Below are positions 1 to 6,592 of a DNA stretch of 6,592 nt, one piece after another; the first letter of the stretch is position 1, and every line of letters begins with the position of its first letter. The notes under the pieces were generated by a model, which worked only from the letters and a program-made list of their open reading frames with translations, did no database searches and was not told the origin of the DNA. Source of the DNA: Opitutia bacterium (lineage in GTDB: Bacteria; Verrucomicrobiota; Verrucomicrobiia; Opitutales; UBA953); NCBI GenBank assembly GCA_947460445.1, contig CANHHS010000084.1, positions 1 through 6,592 on the forward strand, given 5' to 3'. The position numbers were made by a program, and so were the translations under genes.

Positions 1-3000
1 AGATAGCATCGATGCCCATTGCGCCAACGGCACTGAGATCGGGCCCCAATGACTGCCCTTCCCCGCGAATTAAGTGACAGGTCTGACAGACCGCAGCGAG
101 TGCTTTGCCTTGGGTAAGACTTCCTGACGTTTTTGCTAAAGCACCAAAGTGGACGAAGTTTGCATCAAGCTTGGTTGCTTCTTCTGCCGAGAGAATACGC
201 GGGCCGTCCGACGTCATCGTCAGCTGAATCGACTTTGGTAACGCAGCCCAACCCTCGCTACCTCGCGTCGCATAAATCAGGCCATCGGGTTTAGCGGTGG
301 TTGCGAAGCGACGATCAAAGCTGGACCGAATTTCGGCTGCCGTACGTGCACGTTGCCAAACACGGATGTCAGAAATCTGGCCGGCGAATCCGCCTGCTGC
401 AGTCGACCAACCGACTTGTGGGCGATCCACGACACGTAAATCCGTTTGAGCAGAAGTGCCTTCCAATTCTCCATTAACGTACAGTGCATAATGCCCTTTA
501 TCATCGCGAACCACGGCAAGGTGCACCCAGTGCTCTTCAGAGACAGGACGACGAGCGATAACCACATCACCTAGGGGTGGATAGAGGTAAATGCGTGGTA
601 CAGATACGGCGAGGTTAACATCGATGACGCCGCTCAAACCAAAGAGCCCGTCGGCATTCGTAATGCCGGCAGAGGCTTTGAACCAGGTCTCAAAGGTATA
701 AGCACCTTCGAGTTTAACCGGTAAAGTGAAACGCGCATTATCTGAACCATCAAACGTCGCAATGGTCGCAACCTTATCACCCAACTTCTTCAGCAACTCA
801 TTTAACAGAGAGTTACCAGCCAGTTGCACCTGAAGTCGCTCGATTGCTTTAATATCAAGGTCCGCCAAGGGGATTTTATCTTTCGAAAGCGCTTCGACTA
901 GCGACAGGGATCCTTCTTTGGTACGTACCCATTGCTCGATCACATGGGCACGCATAGCTGCATTTAACTTCGGCCAAAGGCCTAACAGTAAGTTGCTGGC
1001 TTCTGGCTTCTTGCAGACAGCCAGAGCGGTAAGTGCCTCGCGCCGAACATTCGCAGAACTATCTGCAGTGTAATTCATAAACACCGCAGGGTCACCGCCA
1101 CGGAAAGAGGCCAGCGCCTTTAAGACGGCAACAGATTCTTCGACTTTTTTAGACCTATCCAAGACGGCAGCTAAATCAGATTCTAAATCGCTGAGTGCAA
1201 ACGCCTCAGCCAGTGCTGTGGCAAGCGCTGTCGGCGCACCACCACGCGGAAGCATCTCACGGGCAGCAGGCACAATCAGCGGAGCAACTTTTACCGGGTC
1301 GAGATTCGATTTATAATCTATTAAAGCCAAAGCGACGGCTTCTTGAGATTTCTCATTTACCAAGGCAGCTTTAAATACCTCAAACGCTTCGGGATTATTG
1401 GCAGCCTTTAAAAGTGTAACCAACTCTTCCTTATTCGGGGCACGATCAAGTTTTGAAAGGATTCGAGGGACATAGACGCCCGCCTTTACAGGGGGAAGCG
1501 CCTGGACCATCCACAATGCAGCTTCTGGATTGATGTCTGCCAATCGTTCTGCCGTTAGCCACTTCGCAAGTTCATCCTGTTGGCGCTCGAGGTGCAGTCG
1601 GATTAAGTAACGCTCGAAAAGTCGGTCGTAGGCAGCGCCGACGGGAATCTTCCGCTTGGCGTTTTGTGTTGAGGGTGCCAGAGGGGCGTCAATGACAGGC
1701 TTAATCATTCGCAGCAAAAGCTCTAAAGCCTCGTTCGGCGCCTTCGAGATACGTCGACCCGCGAGCTTAATGACCTCTTGGCGGACGGTTGCATCGGGGT
1801 CTTCGGCACACGCCGCTGCCAAGGCAATCACTTGAGCGGAGTCGCTATCCGCATATTCATTTAACGTCCGTAGGGCTTCACGTCGTATGTTACGCGAGGG
1901 ATCCGTAAGCAAGGTGCGCACCAGGGTTGCATCGCGCAAACCGAGCCCCTCGAGTGCCCACAAAGCAGGAATGCGCTGGGCAGGGGTACGACCGCGATTC
2001 ACGACCATCGTCCGAAGCACCGGTTCAAGGATATTGTACTGGCGATCTACAATCGTCTGCCAAGCAAGGTGCGTGCGGGCGGAACTTTCTGTACCGAGCA
2101 TTTTTACGAGCTCCTGTGGTGCAACTGTCGTAAAATCCGGAACGGGCAAGGGTGCGAAATCGCGGTGACGGACCCGCCAGATACGACCGCGGGTTTTATC
2201 ACGCTCAGGGTGATTACGTGGTACCTCGTTATGGCTGATAATTTTGTTATACCAATCGACGATATAAAGACAGCCATCAGGACCAGCCTTCACGGCAATC
2301 GGACGGAACCAAGGGTCTGAAGAAGTCACTAAGTCAAAACCGCGCTGGTAGCGAAAACCTTCACCATCGCGTATGATACGTACAGACTGCACTGAGCCAA
2401 CAATTGGGTTAGCAACCCATAGTAGATTTTCTGCTTCAGCAGGCCAACGTCCACGATCCGCAATCGCTAGTCCGCTCAGCCCTGAACCTCCCATACGGAA
2501 GTCGGTCGCTGTACCAGGGAACTCGGGAGCATAGGAGGGCCATTGAGCGTTCGAGCATCCAGGATAATTGGCATACTCATGAAACGGCATCGCCGGAAAA
2601 CCATAGTCATTAGCTTCTTGAATCCAGCACTCGCCTTCTTCGGTTAAAGCCAATCCCCAGATATTACAGGGACCATTACTGGTAATATCGAAACTGGAAC
2701 CGTCGGGCTTAAACTTTGCCATACGCGTCTGGTCGAACTTCGTGACCGCACCATCCGTACCTTTCACTTTGCCATAATTGAAAGCACCTTGAGCCAACCA
2801 AATCCACCCGCCGGGTGCCCGCGTAAACTGGTGTGGCATCAGGTGCGAATCTTGTACGCCAAAACCTGAAAGCAGGACTTTTCTTTTATCGGCACGTCCA
2901 TCGCCATCCGAATCTGTGAGCTGTACGATATCTTCTCCATGGTGAACGATAGCCGTATCACCGTTGCCCATCGGCAAGAGTCCTGTTGGTATAGCTAATC

Positions 3001-3946
3001 CCTCCGTAAAGACGCGAGGCTTACCCACAATGCCAGTATCGGAGCGATCAAAGACTAAAACTTTGTCGCGGGCCCGTGAGGCATAGAGAGCGGCAGCGAC
3101 GGCAGGGGATTCGTTTCCATCCACTGGGTACTCCAGTGCGGTCATTGTCCACATCCGGCCATGCTGATCCCAATCGACGGTTATAAACTTTCCTGTGTCC
3201 GCCGATTCCGTCGCCACTAATTCAATTTCGTAACCAGGGGGTAAAGTGAATGTCTCTTTCTGCTCTTCGGCAGTTAAGGGCGAAGACTTGGGTTTAGCTT
3301 GTTTCGGAACTTTTGGGCCCGACGAAGCAAGGGGCTTCAGTTTGAGATTCCTGAACTCAACTTGAGTTTTACCGCCACCATGAAGCTGTAAGCCGATATG
3401 ACCTGAACGCGGAATCGCTGAATCAAGTTCGGTATAGTCAAATCCAGGCTGCTCATTCACCCATGCCTGGAGGCGCCCACCCGATGCCACAATGCGGTAA
3501 TAATTCCACTGGTTATCTAAAATAGGCACAAAAGGCTTTTTAGGACCTGCGAGAACTTTGTTACGTCGAGACTCGTCGTAAAGCTTCCCCCAGTACTCAG
3601 TACCAACGTCAGCTTGGTAGCCCGACATCTCATCGGAGTTCGGAACGCGTTCGGACCGGAATTGTAAACCCGAATTCGAGAAGCCACCCCCGGTGTGCAT
3701 TCTAACTTCAAATGTTAGTTCAAAATTTTCGTAACTCTCAGTGGTTACCAGAAAAACATTCTGTTTCTGAGTACGTTCTGTACTCCCGCCCACAATACAT
3801 TCGTTCGTAATATCGACGTGCCAGACAGTGGGGTCGCCCTCCCAGCCCTTTAGCGTCTTTCCATCAAAAAGACTGATAGGGTCTGCCGCCAACGTAGCAC
3901 TCAAGAACACGCCCAGTGCACCTAAAATATGCCGAGGAGACTGCAT
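1..3946 (-). CDS. Giant exported PVC-type heme protein: DUF1080, propeller, HEAT, LamG, cytochrome c (C-terminus off window)
   Basis: The frame is open from the ATG at 3946 to the left edge, giving 1315 residues without a stop. Residues 1-21 form a Sec signal peptide (hydrophobic I7-L19, cleavage near A20/A21) with no lipobox, so a periplasmic or surface location is expected. Residues ~24-203 are a DUF1080 (3-keto-disaccharide hydrolase-like) sandwich: LFDGKTLKGW, GYQADVG 109-115, LYDE 122-125, ending in FRNLKLK. A Pro/Lys/Ser linker follows. Residues ~228-594 are the PVC-type heme-protein/membrane-bound dehydrogenase propeller: LPPGYEIELVA, a DSDGDG calcium-like loop at 345-350, H368 and H372, DGCLYIVDWYN 557-567, and a closing RGRIWRV. 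Residues ~595-1059 are helical HEAT-like repeats, and ~1060-1214 a LamG/concanavalin-like domain. A c-type cytochrome begins near 1276, with heme motif C1287-Q-T-C1290-H1291. Its remainder, including the axial Met, lies off window. The role (sugar binding or oxidation with electron transfer) is inferred from domains; the substrate is unknown. No Shine-Dalgarno precedes the start, which was chosen for the signal peptide. Confidence 0.93.
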   Translation of the reverse strand, partial: MQSPRHILGALGVFLSATLAADPISLFDGKTLKGWEGDPTVWHVDITNECIVGGSTERTQKQNVFLVTTESYENFELTFEVRMHTGGGFSNSGLQFRSERVPNSDEMSGYQADVGTEYWGKLYDESRRNKVLAGPKKPFVPILDNQWNYYRIVASGGRLQAWVNEQPGFDYTELDSAIPRSGHIGLQLHGGGKTQVEFRNLKLKPLASSGPKVPKQAKPKSSPLTAEEQKETFTLPPGYEIELVATESADTGKFITVDWDQHGRMWTMTALEYPVDGNESPAVAAALYASRARDKVLVFDRSDTGIVGKPRVFTEGLAIPTGLLPMGNGDTAIVHHGEDIVQLTDSDGDGRADKRKVLLSGFGVQDSHLMPHQFTRAPGGWIWLAQGAFNYGKVKGTDGAVTKFDQTRMAKFKPDGSSFDITSNGPCNIWGLALTEEGECWIQEANDYGFPAMPFHEYANYPGCSNAQWPSYAPEFPGTATDFRMGGSGLSGLAIADRGRWPAEAENLLWVANPIVGSVQSVRIIRDGEGFRYQRGFDLVTSSDPWFRPIAVKAGPDGCLYIVDWYNKIISHNEVPRNHPERDKTRGRIWRVRHRDFAPLPVPDFTTVAPQELVKMLGTESSARTHLAWQTIVDRQYNILEPVLRTMVVNRGRTPAQRIPALWALEGLGLRDATLVRTLLTDPSRNIRREALRTLNEYADSDSAQVIALAAACAEDPDATVRQEVIKLAGRRISKAPNEALELLLRMIKPVIDAPLAPSTQNAKRKIPVGAAYDRLFERYLIRLHLERQQDELAKWLTAERLADINPEAALWMVQALPPVKAGVYVPRILSKLDRAPNKEELVTLLKAANNPEAFEVFKAALVNEKSQEAVALALIDYKSNLDPVKVAPLIVPAAREMLPRGGAPTALATALAEAFALSDLESDLAAVLDRSKKVEESVAVLKALASFRGGDPAVFMNYTADSSANVRREALTALAVCKKPEASNLLLGLWPKLNAAMRAHVIEQWVRTKEGSLSLVEALSKDKIPLADLDIKAIERLQVQLAGNSLLNELLKKLGDKVATIATFDGSDNARFTLPVKLEGAYTFETWFKASAGITNADGLFGLSGVIDVNLAVSVPRIYLYPPLGDVVIARRPVSEEHWVHLAVVRDDKGHYALYVNGELEGTSAQTDLRVVDRPQVGWSTAAGGFAGQISDIRVWQRARTAAEIRSSFDRRFATTAKPDGLIYATRGSEGWAALPKSIQLTMTSDGPRILSAEEATKLDANFVHFGALAKTSGSLTQGKALAAVCQTCHLIRGEGQSLGPDLSAVGAMGIDAI
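74..88 (-). other. CxxCH heme c attachment site
   Basis: The reverse strand reads Cys-Gln-Thr-Cys-His in the frame of the giant protein (residues 1287-1291). It is followed about ten residues later by Gly-Pro-Asp-Leu, the usual continuation of small class I cytochrome c domains in PVC heme proteins. It implies covalent heme attachment after export. It is the only CxxCH in the visible part of the protein, so the propeller itself carries no covalent heme motif. Confidence 0.9.
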
Positions 3947-3960
3947 GGTGCTATGACAGC

Positions 3961-3996
3961 AAATAAGACTCCCCGTTCCGACACTTATTTTGTCGG
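3961..3996 (-). promoter_or_regulatory. Interlocking inverted repeats (possible mRNA pseudoknot) between the two minus-strand genes
   Basis: Two exact inverted repeats interlock here. CCGACA (3978-3983) pairs with TGTCGG (3991-3996), leaving a 7-base loop. That whole loop, CTTATTT (3984-3990), is complementary to AAATAAG (3961-3967). In the minus-strand mRNA this is a 6-bp hairpin whose loop could pair with a segment 10 bases downstream of the stem, which is H-type pseudoknot geometry with almost no first loop. Alternatively it gives two mutually exclusive hairpins. The UAA stop of the cyclotransferase-like gene lies inside the loop, and the structure ends 14 bases before the AUG of the giant gene. 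A GGGGAG segment, weakly Shine-Dalgarno-like, sits between the stems. No U-tract follows, so it is not an intrinsic terminator. A role in translational coupling is inference; chance pairing is possible. Confidence 0.4.
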
Positions 3997-4434
3997 CAAA
4001 CCTCGCAACCACGTCACCCACCCTGCGGGTAATCCGCGCGTCTGTGCACCGCGGACAATTTTCTCGTGGTATGTTTTGGCCGGAAGGTGTGGACCCGTCG
4101 GATCAATCACCCGGTAGAGCTGTACTTCCATCGGGCAATCTTGCACGCCACCTTCCCAAACCGAAATGCGCATACGTCGATAACCCTCGCCAATAGCTTC
4201 ATCGAGACGAATCCAGTCGGCTACGGTCATCTCATAAACAAAGCCCCAAACCCCAATACCAAGTTCGTCAGCAACGACATCTTCGGAACCCCCACCCCAC
4301 ATTGGACTTGGGTACGAAAAACGCAAAGTATGTGCAGACAGAAAAGCTTTTCCACGCGCCTGCGCACCTGGGCAACGCCGGGAGATTTGACCTGCATCGA
4401 GGTCCGAACCGTAAGCGAAATAAAACCTACTCAT
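3985..4434 (-). CDS. Gamma-glutamylcyclotransferase-like (AIG2/GGCT fold) protein
   Basis: This complete protein of 149 residues has the usual length for a single-domain GGCT/AIG2-like protein. The N-terminus RFYFAYGSDL (residues 3-12) matches the family glycine loop YGSNL that binds the gamma-glutamyl substrate, but with Asp11 in place of the usual Asn. RCPGA (20-24), WGGG (46-49), VWGFVYEMT (62-70) and LDEAIGEGYRR (77-87) follow the family order. The catalytic Glu normally lies in an LDxxEG segment. Here that position is Ile81, and the nearest candidates are Glu79 and Glu83, with the segment apparently two residues shorter. Family members release 5-oxoproline from gamma-glutamyl amino acids or peptides; activity here is uncertain. 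There is no signal peptide, so it is cytoplasmic. It lies 38 bp upstream of the giant heme-protein gene in the same direction, suggesting co-transcription, though no functional link is evident. The start is the ATG immediately before the conserved N-terminus; no clear Shine-Dalgarno is present. Confidence 0.85.
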   Translation of the reverse strand: MSRFYFAYGSDLDAGQISRRCPGAQARGKAFLSAHTLRFSYPSPMWGGGSEDVVADELGIGVWGFVYEMTVADWIRLDEAIGEGYRRMRISVWEGGVQDCPMEVQLYRVIDPTGPHLPAKTYHEKIVRGAQTRGLPAGWVTWLRGLPTK

Positions 4435-4525
4435 CAGGTCTTTATCTTCTAAGTCTCTGAACCTGTCGCAAGTGAGGAATGCCTTTGGGCTCGCAACTTT
4501 TACCCCAAAAATGTGTTAATAAGGC
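4435..4525. promoter_or_regulatory. Divergent intergenic region with likely promoters for both directions
   Basis: These 91 bases separate the start codons of two diverging genes, so promoters for both transcription units must lie here or inside the opposite gene. I see no convincing -35/-10 pair on either strand. Visible structure includes an inverted repeat TTTGGG (4484-4489) / CCCAAA (4504-4509) with 14 bases between arms, and a direct repeat TCGCAA at 4466-4471 and 4491-4496, spaced 25 bp start to start. Either could be a regulator site, but both are short enough to occur by chance. Confidence 0.5.
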
Positions 4526-5446
4526 ATGCGCGCGCTGACTTTATTCGCACTCCTAACGACGGCGGTATTTGCCGCAAACCCCGTTGTCATCGAAGGTTCA
4601 TGGACGAATCAGGCCTCGGGACGCGTCATCGCCTACCGTGCCCGCATTCCAGCTGAAAGTGGGAAAAGGCCCACTGTACTTATTTCACACGGTCTCGGCG
4701 GCAGCATGGACGGCATGGAATACCTCGGCACTTACTGGGCAGCCCATGGCTACCTTGTCATCCATCTACAACATCCGGGATCTGATTCTTCGATTATCAA
4801 GGGCATGTTGTTGGACCGAGAAAATACCCTCAAAGCCGCCACCTCGGCAGAAGAATTCAAGGCCCGTATCCAAGACGCCAAAGTCGCACTTGATAAATTG
4901 CGCACCACTCCAGGCCTTTCTGAACATTACGATGCAGGCGAAGTTGCCATCTGCGGACACTCCTATGGCGGCCGTACATCGCTCGCACTTTCGGGCGAAC
5001 GCTACCCAACGGCCCCTGGCGTTGATTTTTCGGATCCACGCATTCGCGCAGCCATTGTACTCTCACCTCCTCCTTACTCTGGTGCAGAACGATTCTCGTT
5101 TATTGGTATTCCGCAGTTTCATTGGACAGGAACCGCTGACACCACTCCAGTCGAAGAAAGCAAGGACCCTGCCCTCCGGATGTGCCCGTGGAGAGAATCT
5201 TCCACACCCAGCAGCTACCTCGTCGTTCTCGACGGAGCGGATCACATGACATTTTCAGGGCGCCTACCCTTAATGGATAAAGACCAACGAAAGAACTATG
5301 TCCACTGGCACGCTATCCTTGCGGAAGCGACCACCCGTTTTCTAGACGCAACCTTACAAGCCAACAAAGATGCCAAGGTTTGGTTGGACGGAGAAGGCTT
5401 AAGCAAACTTCTCGGACCGAAAGACAAACTCGAACGTCGGAAATAA
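4526..5446 (+). CDS. Exported alpha/beta hydrolase, predicted dienelactone hydrolase type (COG4188-like)
   Basis: This complete protein of 306 residues begins with a short Sec signal peptide (MRALTLFALLTTAVFA, cleavage near A16/A17) without a lipobox, so it should act in the periplasm or outside the cell. The mature part is an alpha/beta hydrolase fold. HGLGG at 55-59 is the oxyanion-hole loop, GHSYGG at 144-149 is the nucleophile elbow with Ser146, Asp205 in GTAD is the likely acid, and His240 in GADHMTFSG completes the triad. The stretch GMEYLGTYWAAHGYLVIHLQHPGSDSS (63-89) resembles COG4188 predicted dienelactone hydrolases and PAF-acetylhydrolase-like enzymes. A carboxylic-ester substrate is likely, but which one cannot be read from the sequence. 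It is transcribed divergently from the cyclotransferase-like gene and is alone in its direction. AAGG lies only one base before the ATG, too close for a normal ribosome site. An in-frame ATG 15 bases upstream is followed almost at once by stop codons, so 4526 is the first usable start. Confidence 0.93.
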   Translation: MRALTLFALLTTAVFAANPVVIEGSWTNQASGRVIAYRARIPAESGKRPTVLISHGLGGSMDGMEYLGTYWAAHGYLVIHLQHPGSDSSIIKGMLLDRENTLKAATSAEEFKARIQDAKVALDKLRTTPGLSEHYDAGEVAICGHSYGGRTSLALSGERYPTAPGVDFSDPRIRAAIVLSPPPYSGAERFSFIGIPQFHWTGTADTTPVEESKDPALRMCPWRESSTPSSYLVVLDGADHMTFSGRLPLMDKDQRKNYVHWHAILAEATTRFLDATLQANKDAKVWLDGEGLSKLLGPKDKLERRK

Positions 5447-5449
5447 AGC

Positions 5450-6592
5450 TTAGAACTTTCGGCTTAAACCAAGATAGACCGAACGCGGTGCTGCCGGGTA
5501 ACCAATACTGGTAAGCTCCGCTCTTTCATTCGTTAGATTCTCGACCCGCAAAGAAAGATCCATTGCGTCACTTACGCTATAACGCATCCACAGACGAAAT
5601 TGCAGTGAGTTTGGTAAATCCACACGATTGCCGGTATTAAAATCAAAATCTTCGCGCCCATGCAGCCAGGTAGCCGCAAGACCGAAGACACAGATGCTGG
5701 AAGGTCGGAGCTCCACGCCTGTACTCAAAGCTAAGTCAGGTCGACGCAGAAGCCTTTCGCCAGCAGCGACTACACCTAGATAGTCTGACAGTGCTTTAGC
5801 CTCGAGCCACGTTGCAGTCCCGAAAAGTCGCCAACCAATCGCAGGGCGCACTTCTGCACCAAGTTCCAGGCCACGCGTACGTGCCTTACCGATATTAAAT
5901 GTGCGGTAGTTATCGGCAGGGTCGTAATCGATGAGATCACTTAGTGCATTTTCAAATACAACGGCGGTCCACGCTACTCCAAATGGCCCTTCGGCAGCAT
6001 GCCGTATGCCAATTTCGGTCGAGAGATTTGATTCAGGCCGCAGCGGCTTATTCTGCGACGTGCCATAGGCTAAATCATTAGCGGCGGGAGCGCGAAAAGC
6101 AGTGGCGACCTTGGCCTGCAAGGTCAGACCAGACTGCAGGGCACGGAGCCAGGAAAATTCATAAGATGCTTTGCCGCTGTAATCCGTGAAGCTGTCTTTA
6201 CGTAATCCAATACGCAGGCGGTCGGTGTCGGTAACTTTCCAATCTGTACGCAACCACGCACCGAAACCTTCCTGGGTGTCGCGCCAGTTGAGCGAAAGAG
6301 GGTCGAGGGCCTTTTGATCGAAGGTCGTCGACTCATAGGTTAAACCATAGCCTAAGGTGAGTTGTCGGTTGATCTCCGATTCGCCGAGTGCGGTTAATTC
6401 GTCGCGACCTAATAAGAATCGCTGGTGATAAAGGTAATCTCCGTAAAAAGATGTACCATCGACAAAGCTTGTGACGGTTGATTCTGAGTGCGCCCAGAAT
6501 ACTTCACCCCGAAAGCCGTTTCGCTCCCACTGTATGCCCGGAGAAATCAGCCAACCAGTATCTTCCTGCCAATCATTGGGGTCATCGCGACC
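5450..6592 (-). CDS. TonB-dependent outer-membrane receptor, BtuB-like, C-terminal part
   Basis: The frame is open from the right edge to the TAA at 5450-5452, giving 380 residues of the C-terminal beta-barrel. The plug domain, TonB box and signal peptide lie off the window. Alternating strands rich in Trp, Tyr and Phe are separated by polar loops. Family signatures are FRAPAANDL (fragment residues 166-174), LRPESNLSTEIG (184-195), FNIGKARTRGLELG (232-245), RVENLTNERAE (349-359), GYPAAPR (364-370) and a C-terminal Phe, the usual signal for outer-membrane barrel assembly. These are typical of BtuB-like vitamin B12/siderophore/metal-chelate receptors powered by TonB-ExbBD; the ligand cannot be read from the barrel. 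A TTG at 6251-6253 is internal to the barrel and not a gene start, because the same frame continues upstream with barrel-like sequence to the edge. The gene converges with the hydrolase, with only three bases between stop codons and no evident terminator hairpin. Confidence 0.92.
   Translation of the reverse strand, partial: GRDDPNDWQEDTGWLISPGIQWERNGFRGEVFWAHSESTVTSFVDGTSFYGDYLYHQRFLLGRDELTALGESEINRQLTLGYGLTYESTTFDQKALDPLSLNWRDTQEGFGAWLRTDWKVTDTDRLRIGLRKDSFTDYSGKASYEFSWLRALQSGLTLQAKVATAFRAPAANDLAYGTSQNKPLRPESNLSTEIGIRHAAEGPFGVAWTAVVFENALSDLIDYDPADNYRTFNIGKARTRGLELGAEVRPAIGWRLFGTATWLEAKALSDYLGVVAAGERLLRRPDLALSTGVELRPSSICVFGLAATWLHGREDFDFNTGNRVDLPNSLQFRLWMRYSVSDAMDLSLRVENLTNERAELTSIGYPAAPRSVYLGLSRKF

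Noticed and set aside
277..570. Minus-strand frame overlapping the LamG region
   Set aside because: It is out of frame with the giant protein, whose own frame gives clear LamG-like sequence there.
1887..2320. Overlapping plus-strand open frames opposite the giant gene
   Set aside because: They lie entirely antisense to well-conserved HEAT-region and propeller sequence, show no recognisable domain, and are typical shadow frames of a long gene.
3517..3711. Short minus-strand frame inside the DUF1080 region
   Set aside because: It is an alternate frame of the same strand; the real frame encodes conserved DUF1080 motifs.
3961..3996. Intrinsic terminator between the two minus-strand genes
   Set aside because: The hairpin is followed by a G-rich segment and no run of U residues, so it does not fit a Rho-independent terminator.
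3929..4452. Plus-strand frames across the cyclotransferase-like gene
   Set aside because: They are antisense to a recognised family protein and carry no recognisable motif.
4435..4480. Possible minus-strand promoter, TTGCGA followed by an AT-rich -10 like GATAAA
   Set aside because: The spacing is about 19 bp and both hexamers match only four of six positions, too weak to annotate.
4569..5249. Long plus-strand frame and minus-strand frames within the hydrolase gene
   Set aside because: The hydrolase frame has signal peptide, oxyanion loop, GHSYG elbow and catalytic His in order; the others have no recognisable features.
5430..5480. Bidirectional terminator at the convergent junction
   Set aside because: Only four-base complementary segments such as AAAG/CTTT are present, with no GC-rich stem and U-tract.
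5450..6253. A complete 267-residue gene starting at the TTG at 6253
   Set aside because: The same frame continues upstream to the right edge with barrel-like sequence, so this is the tail of a longer receptor and not a short gene.

Overview
The window looks like chromosomal DNA of a free-living Gram-negative bacterium of the PVC group, most likely Verrucomicrobiota; Planctomycetota or Lentisphaerota are possible. The main reason is the giant exported protein on the left. It joins a DUF1080 sugar-hydrolase-like domain, the propeller domain typical of PVC 'heme-binding CxxCH' proteins, HEAT-type repeats, a LamG domain and a c-type cytochrome, an architecture concentrated in these phyla. A TonB-dependent outer-membrane receptor on the right confirms a two-membrane cell. 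Base composition looks even across the window. No rRNA, tRNA, mobile element, CRISPR array or tandem repeat is visible.

Layout: (1) 1-3946, minus strand: the giant heme protein, start present, C-terminus cut off by the left edge (1315 residues visible). (2) 3985-4434, minus strand: a small gamma-glutamylcyclotransferase-like protein, 38 bp upstream of the giant gene and probably co-transcribed with it. The gap and the end of the small gene hold two interlocking inverted repeats that could fold as a pseudoknot in the mRNA. (3) 4435-4525: a 91-bp divergent intergenic region, the only place for promoters of both transcription units. (4) 4526-5446, plus strand: an exported alpha/beta hydrolase of the predicted dienelactone hydrolase type (COG4188-like) with a complete catalytic triad. 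(5) 5450-6592, minus strand: the C-terminal 380 residues of a BtuB-like TonB-dependent receptor, convergent with the hydrolase (3 bp between stop codons), N-terminus off the right edge.

Taken together, three of the four genes encode envelope or exported proteins. A reasonable inference is a set for handling extracellular organic matter: a receptor taking up a ligand, a secreted esterase/lipase-like hydrolase, and a periplasmic oxidoreductase-like protein that may bind and oxidise or hydrolyse a carbohydrate and pass electrons to its cytochrome. No gene here identifies the substrate, and the genes lie in three different transcription units, so the functional link is weak. No complete new system is evident. 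The points most worth a second look are the LamG insertion in the giant protein, the interlocking intercistronic repeats, and the altered signature residues of the cyclotransferase-like protein.
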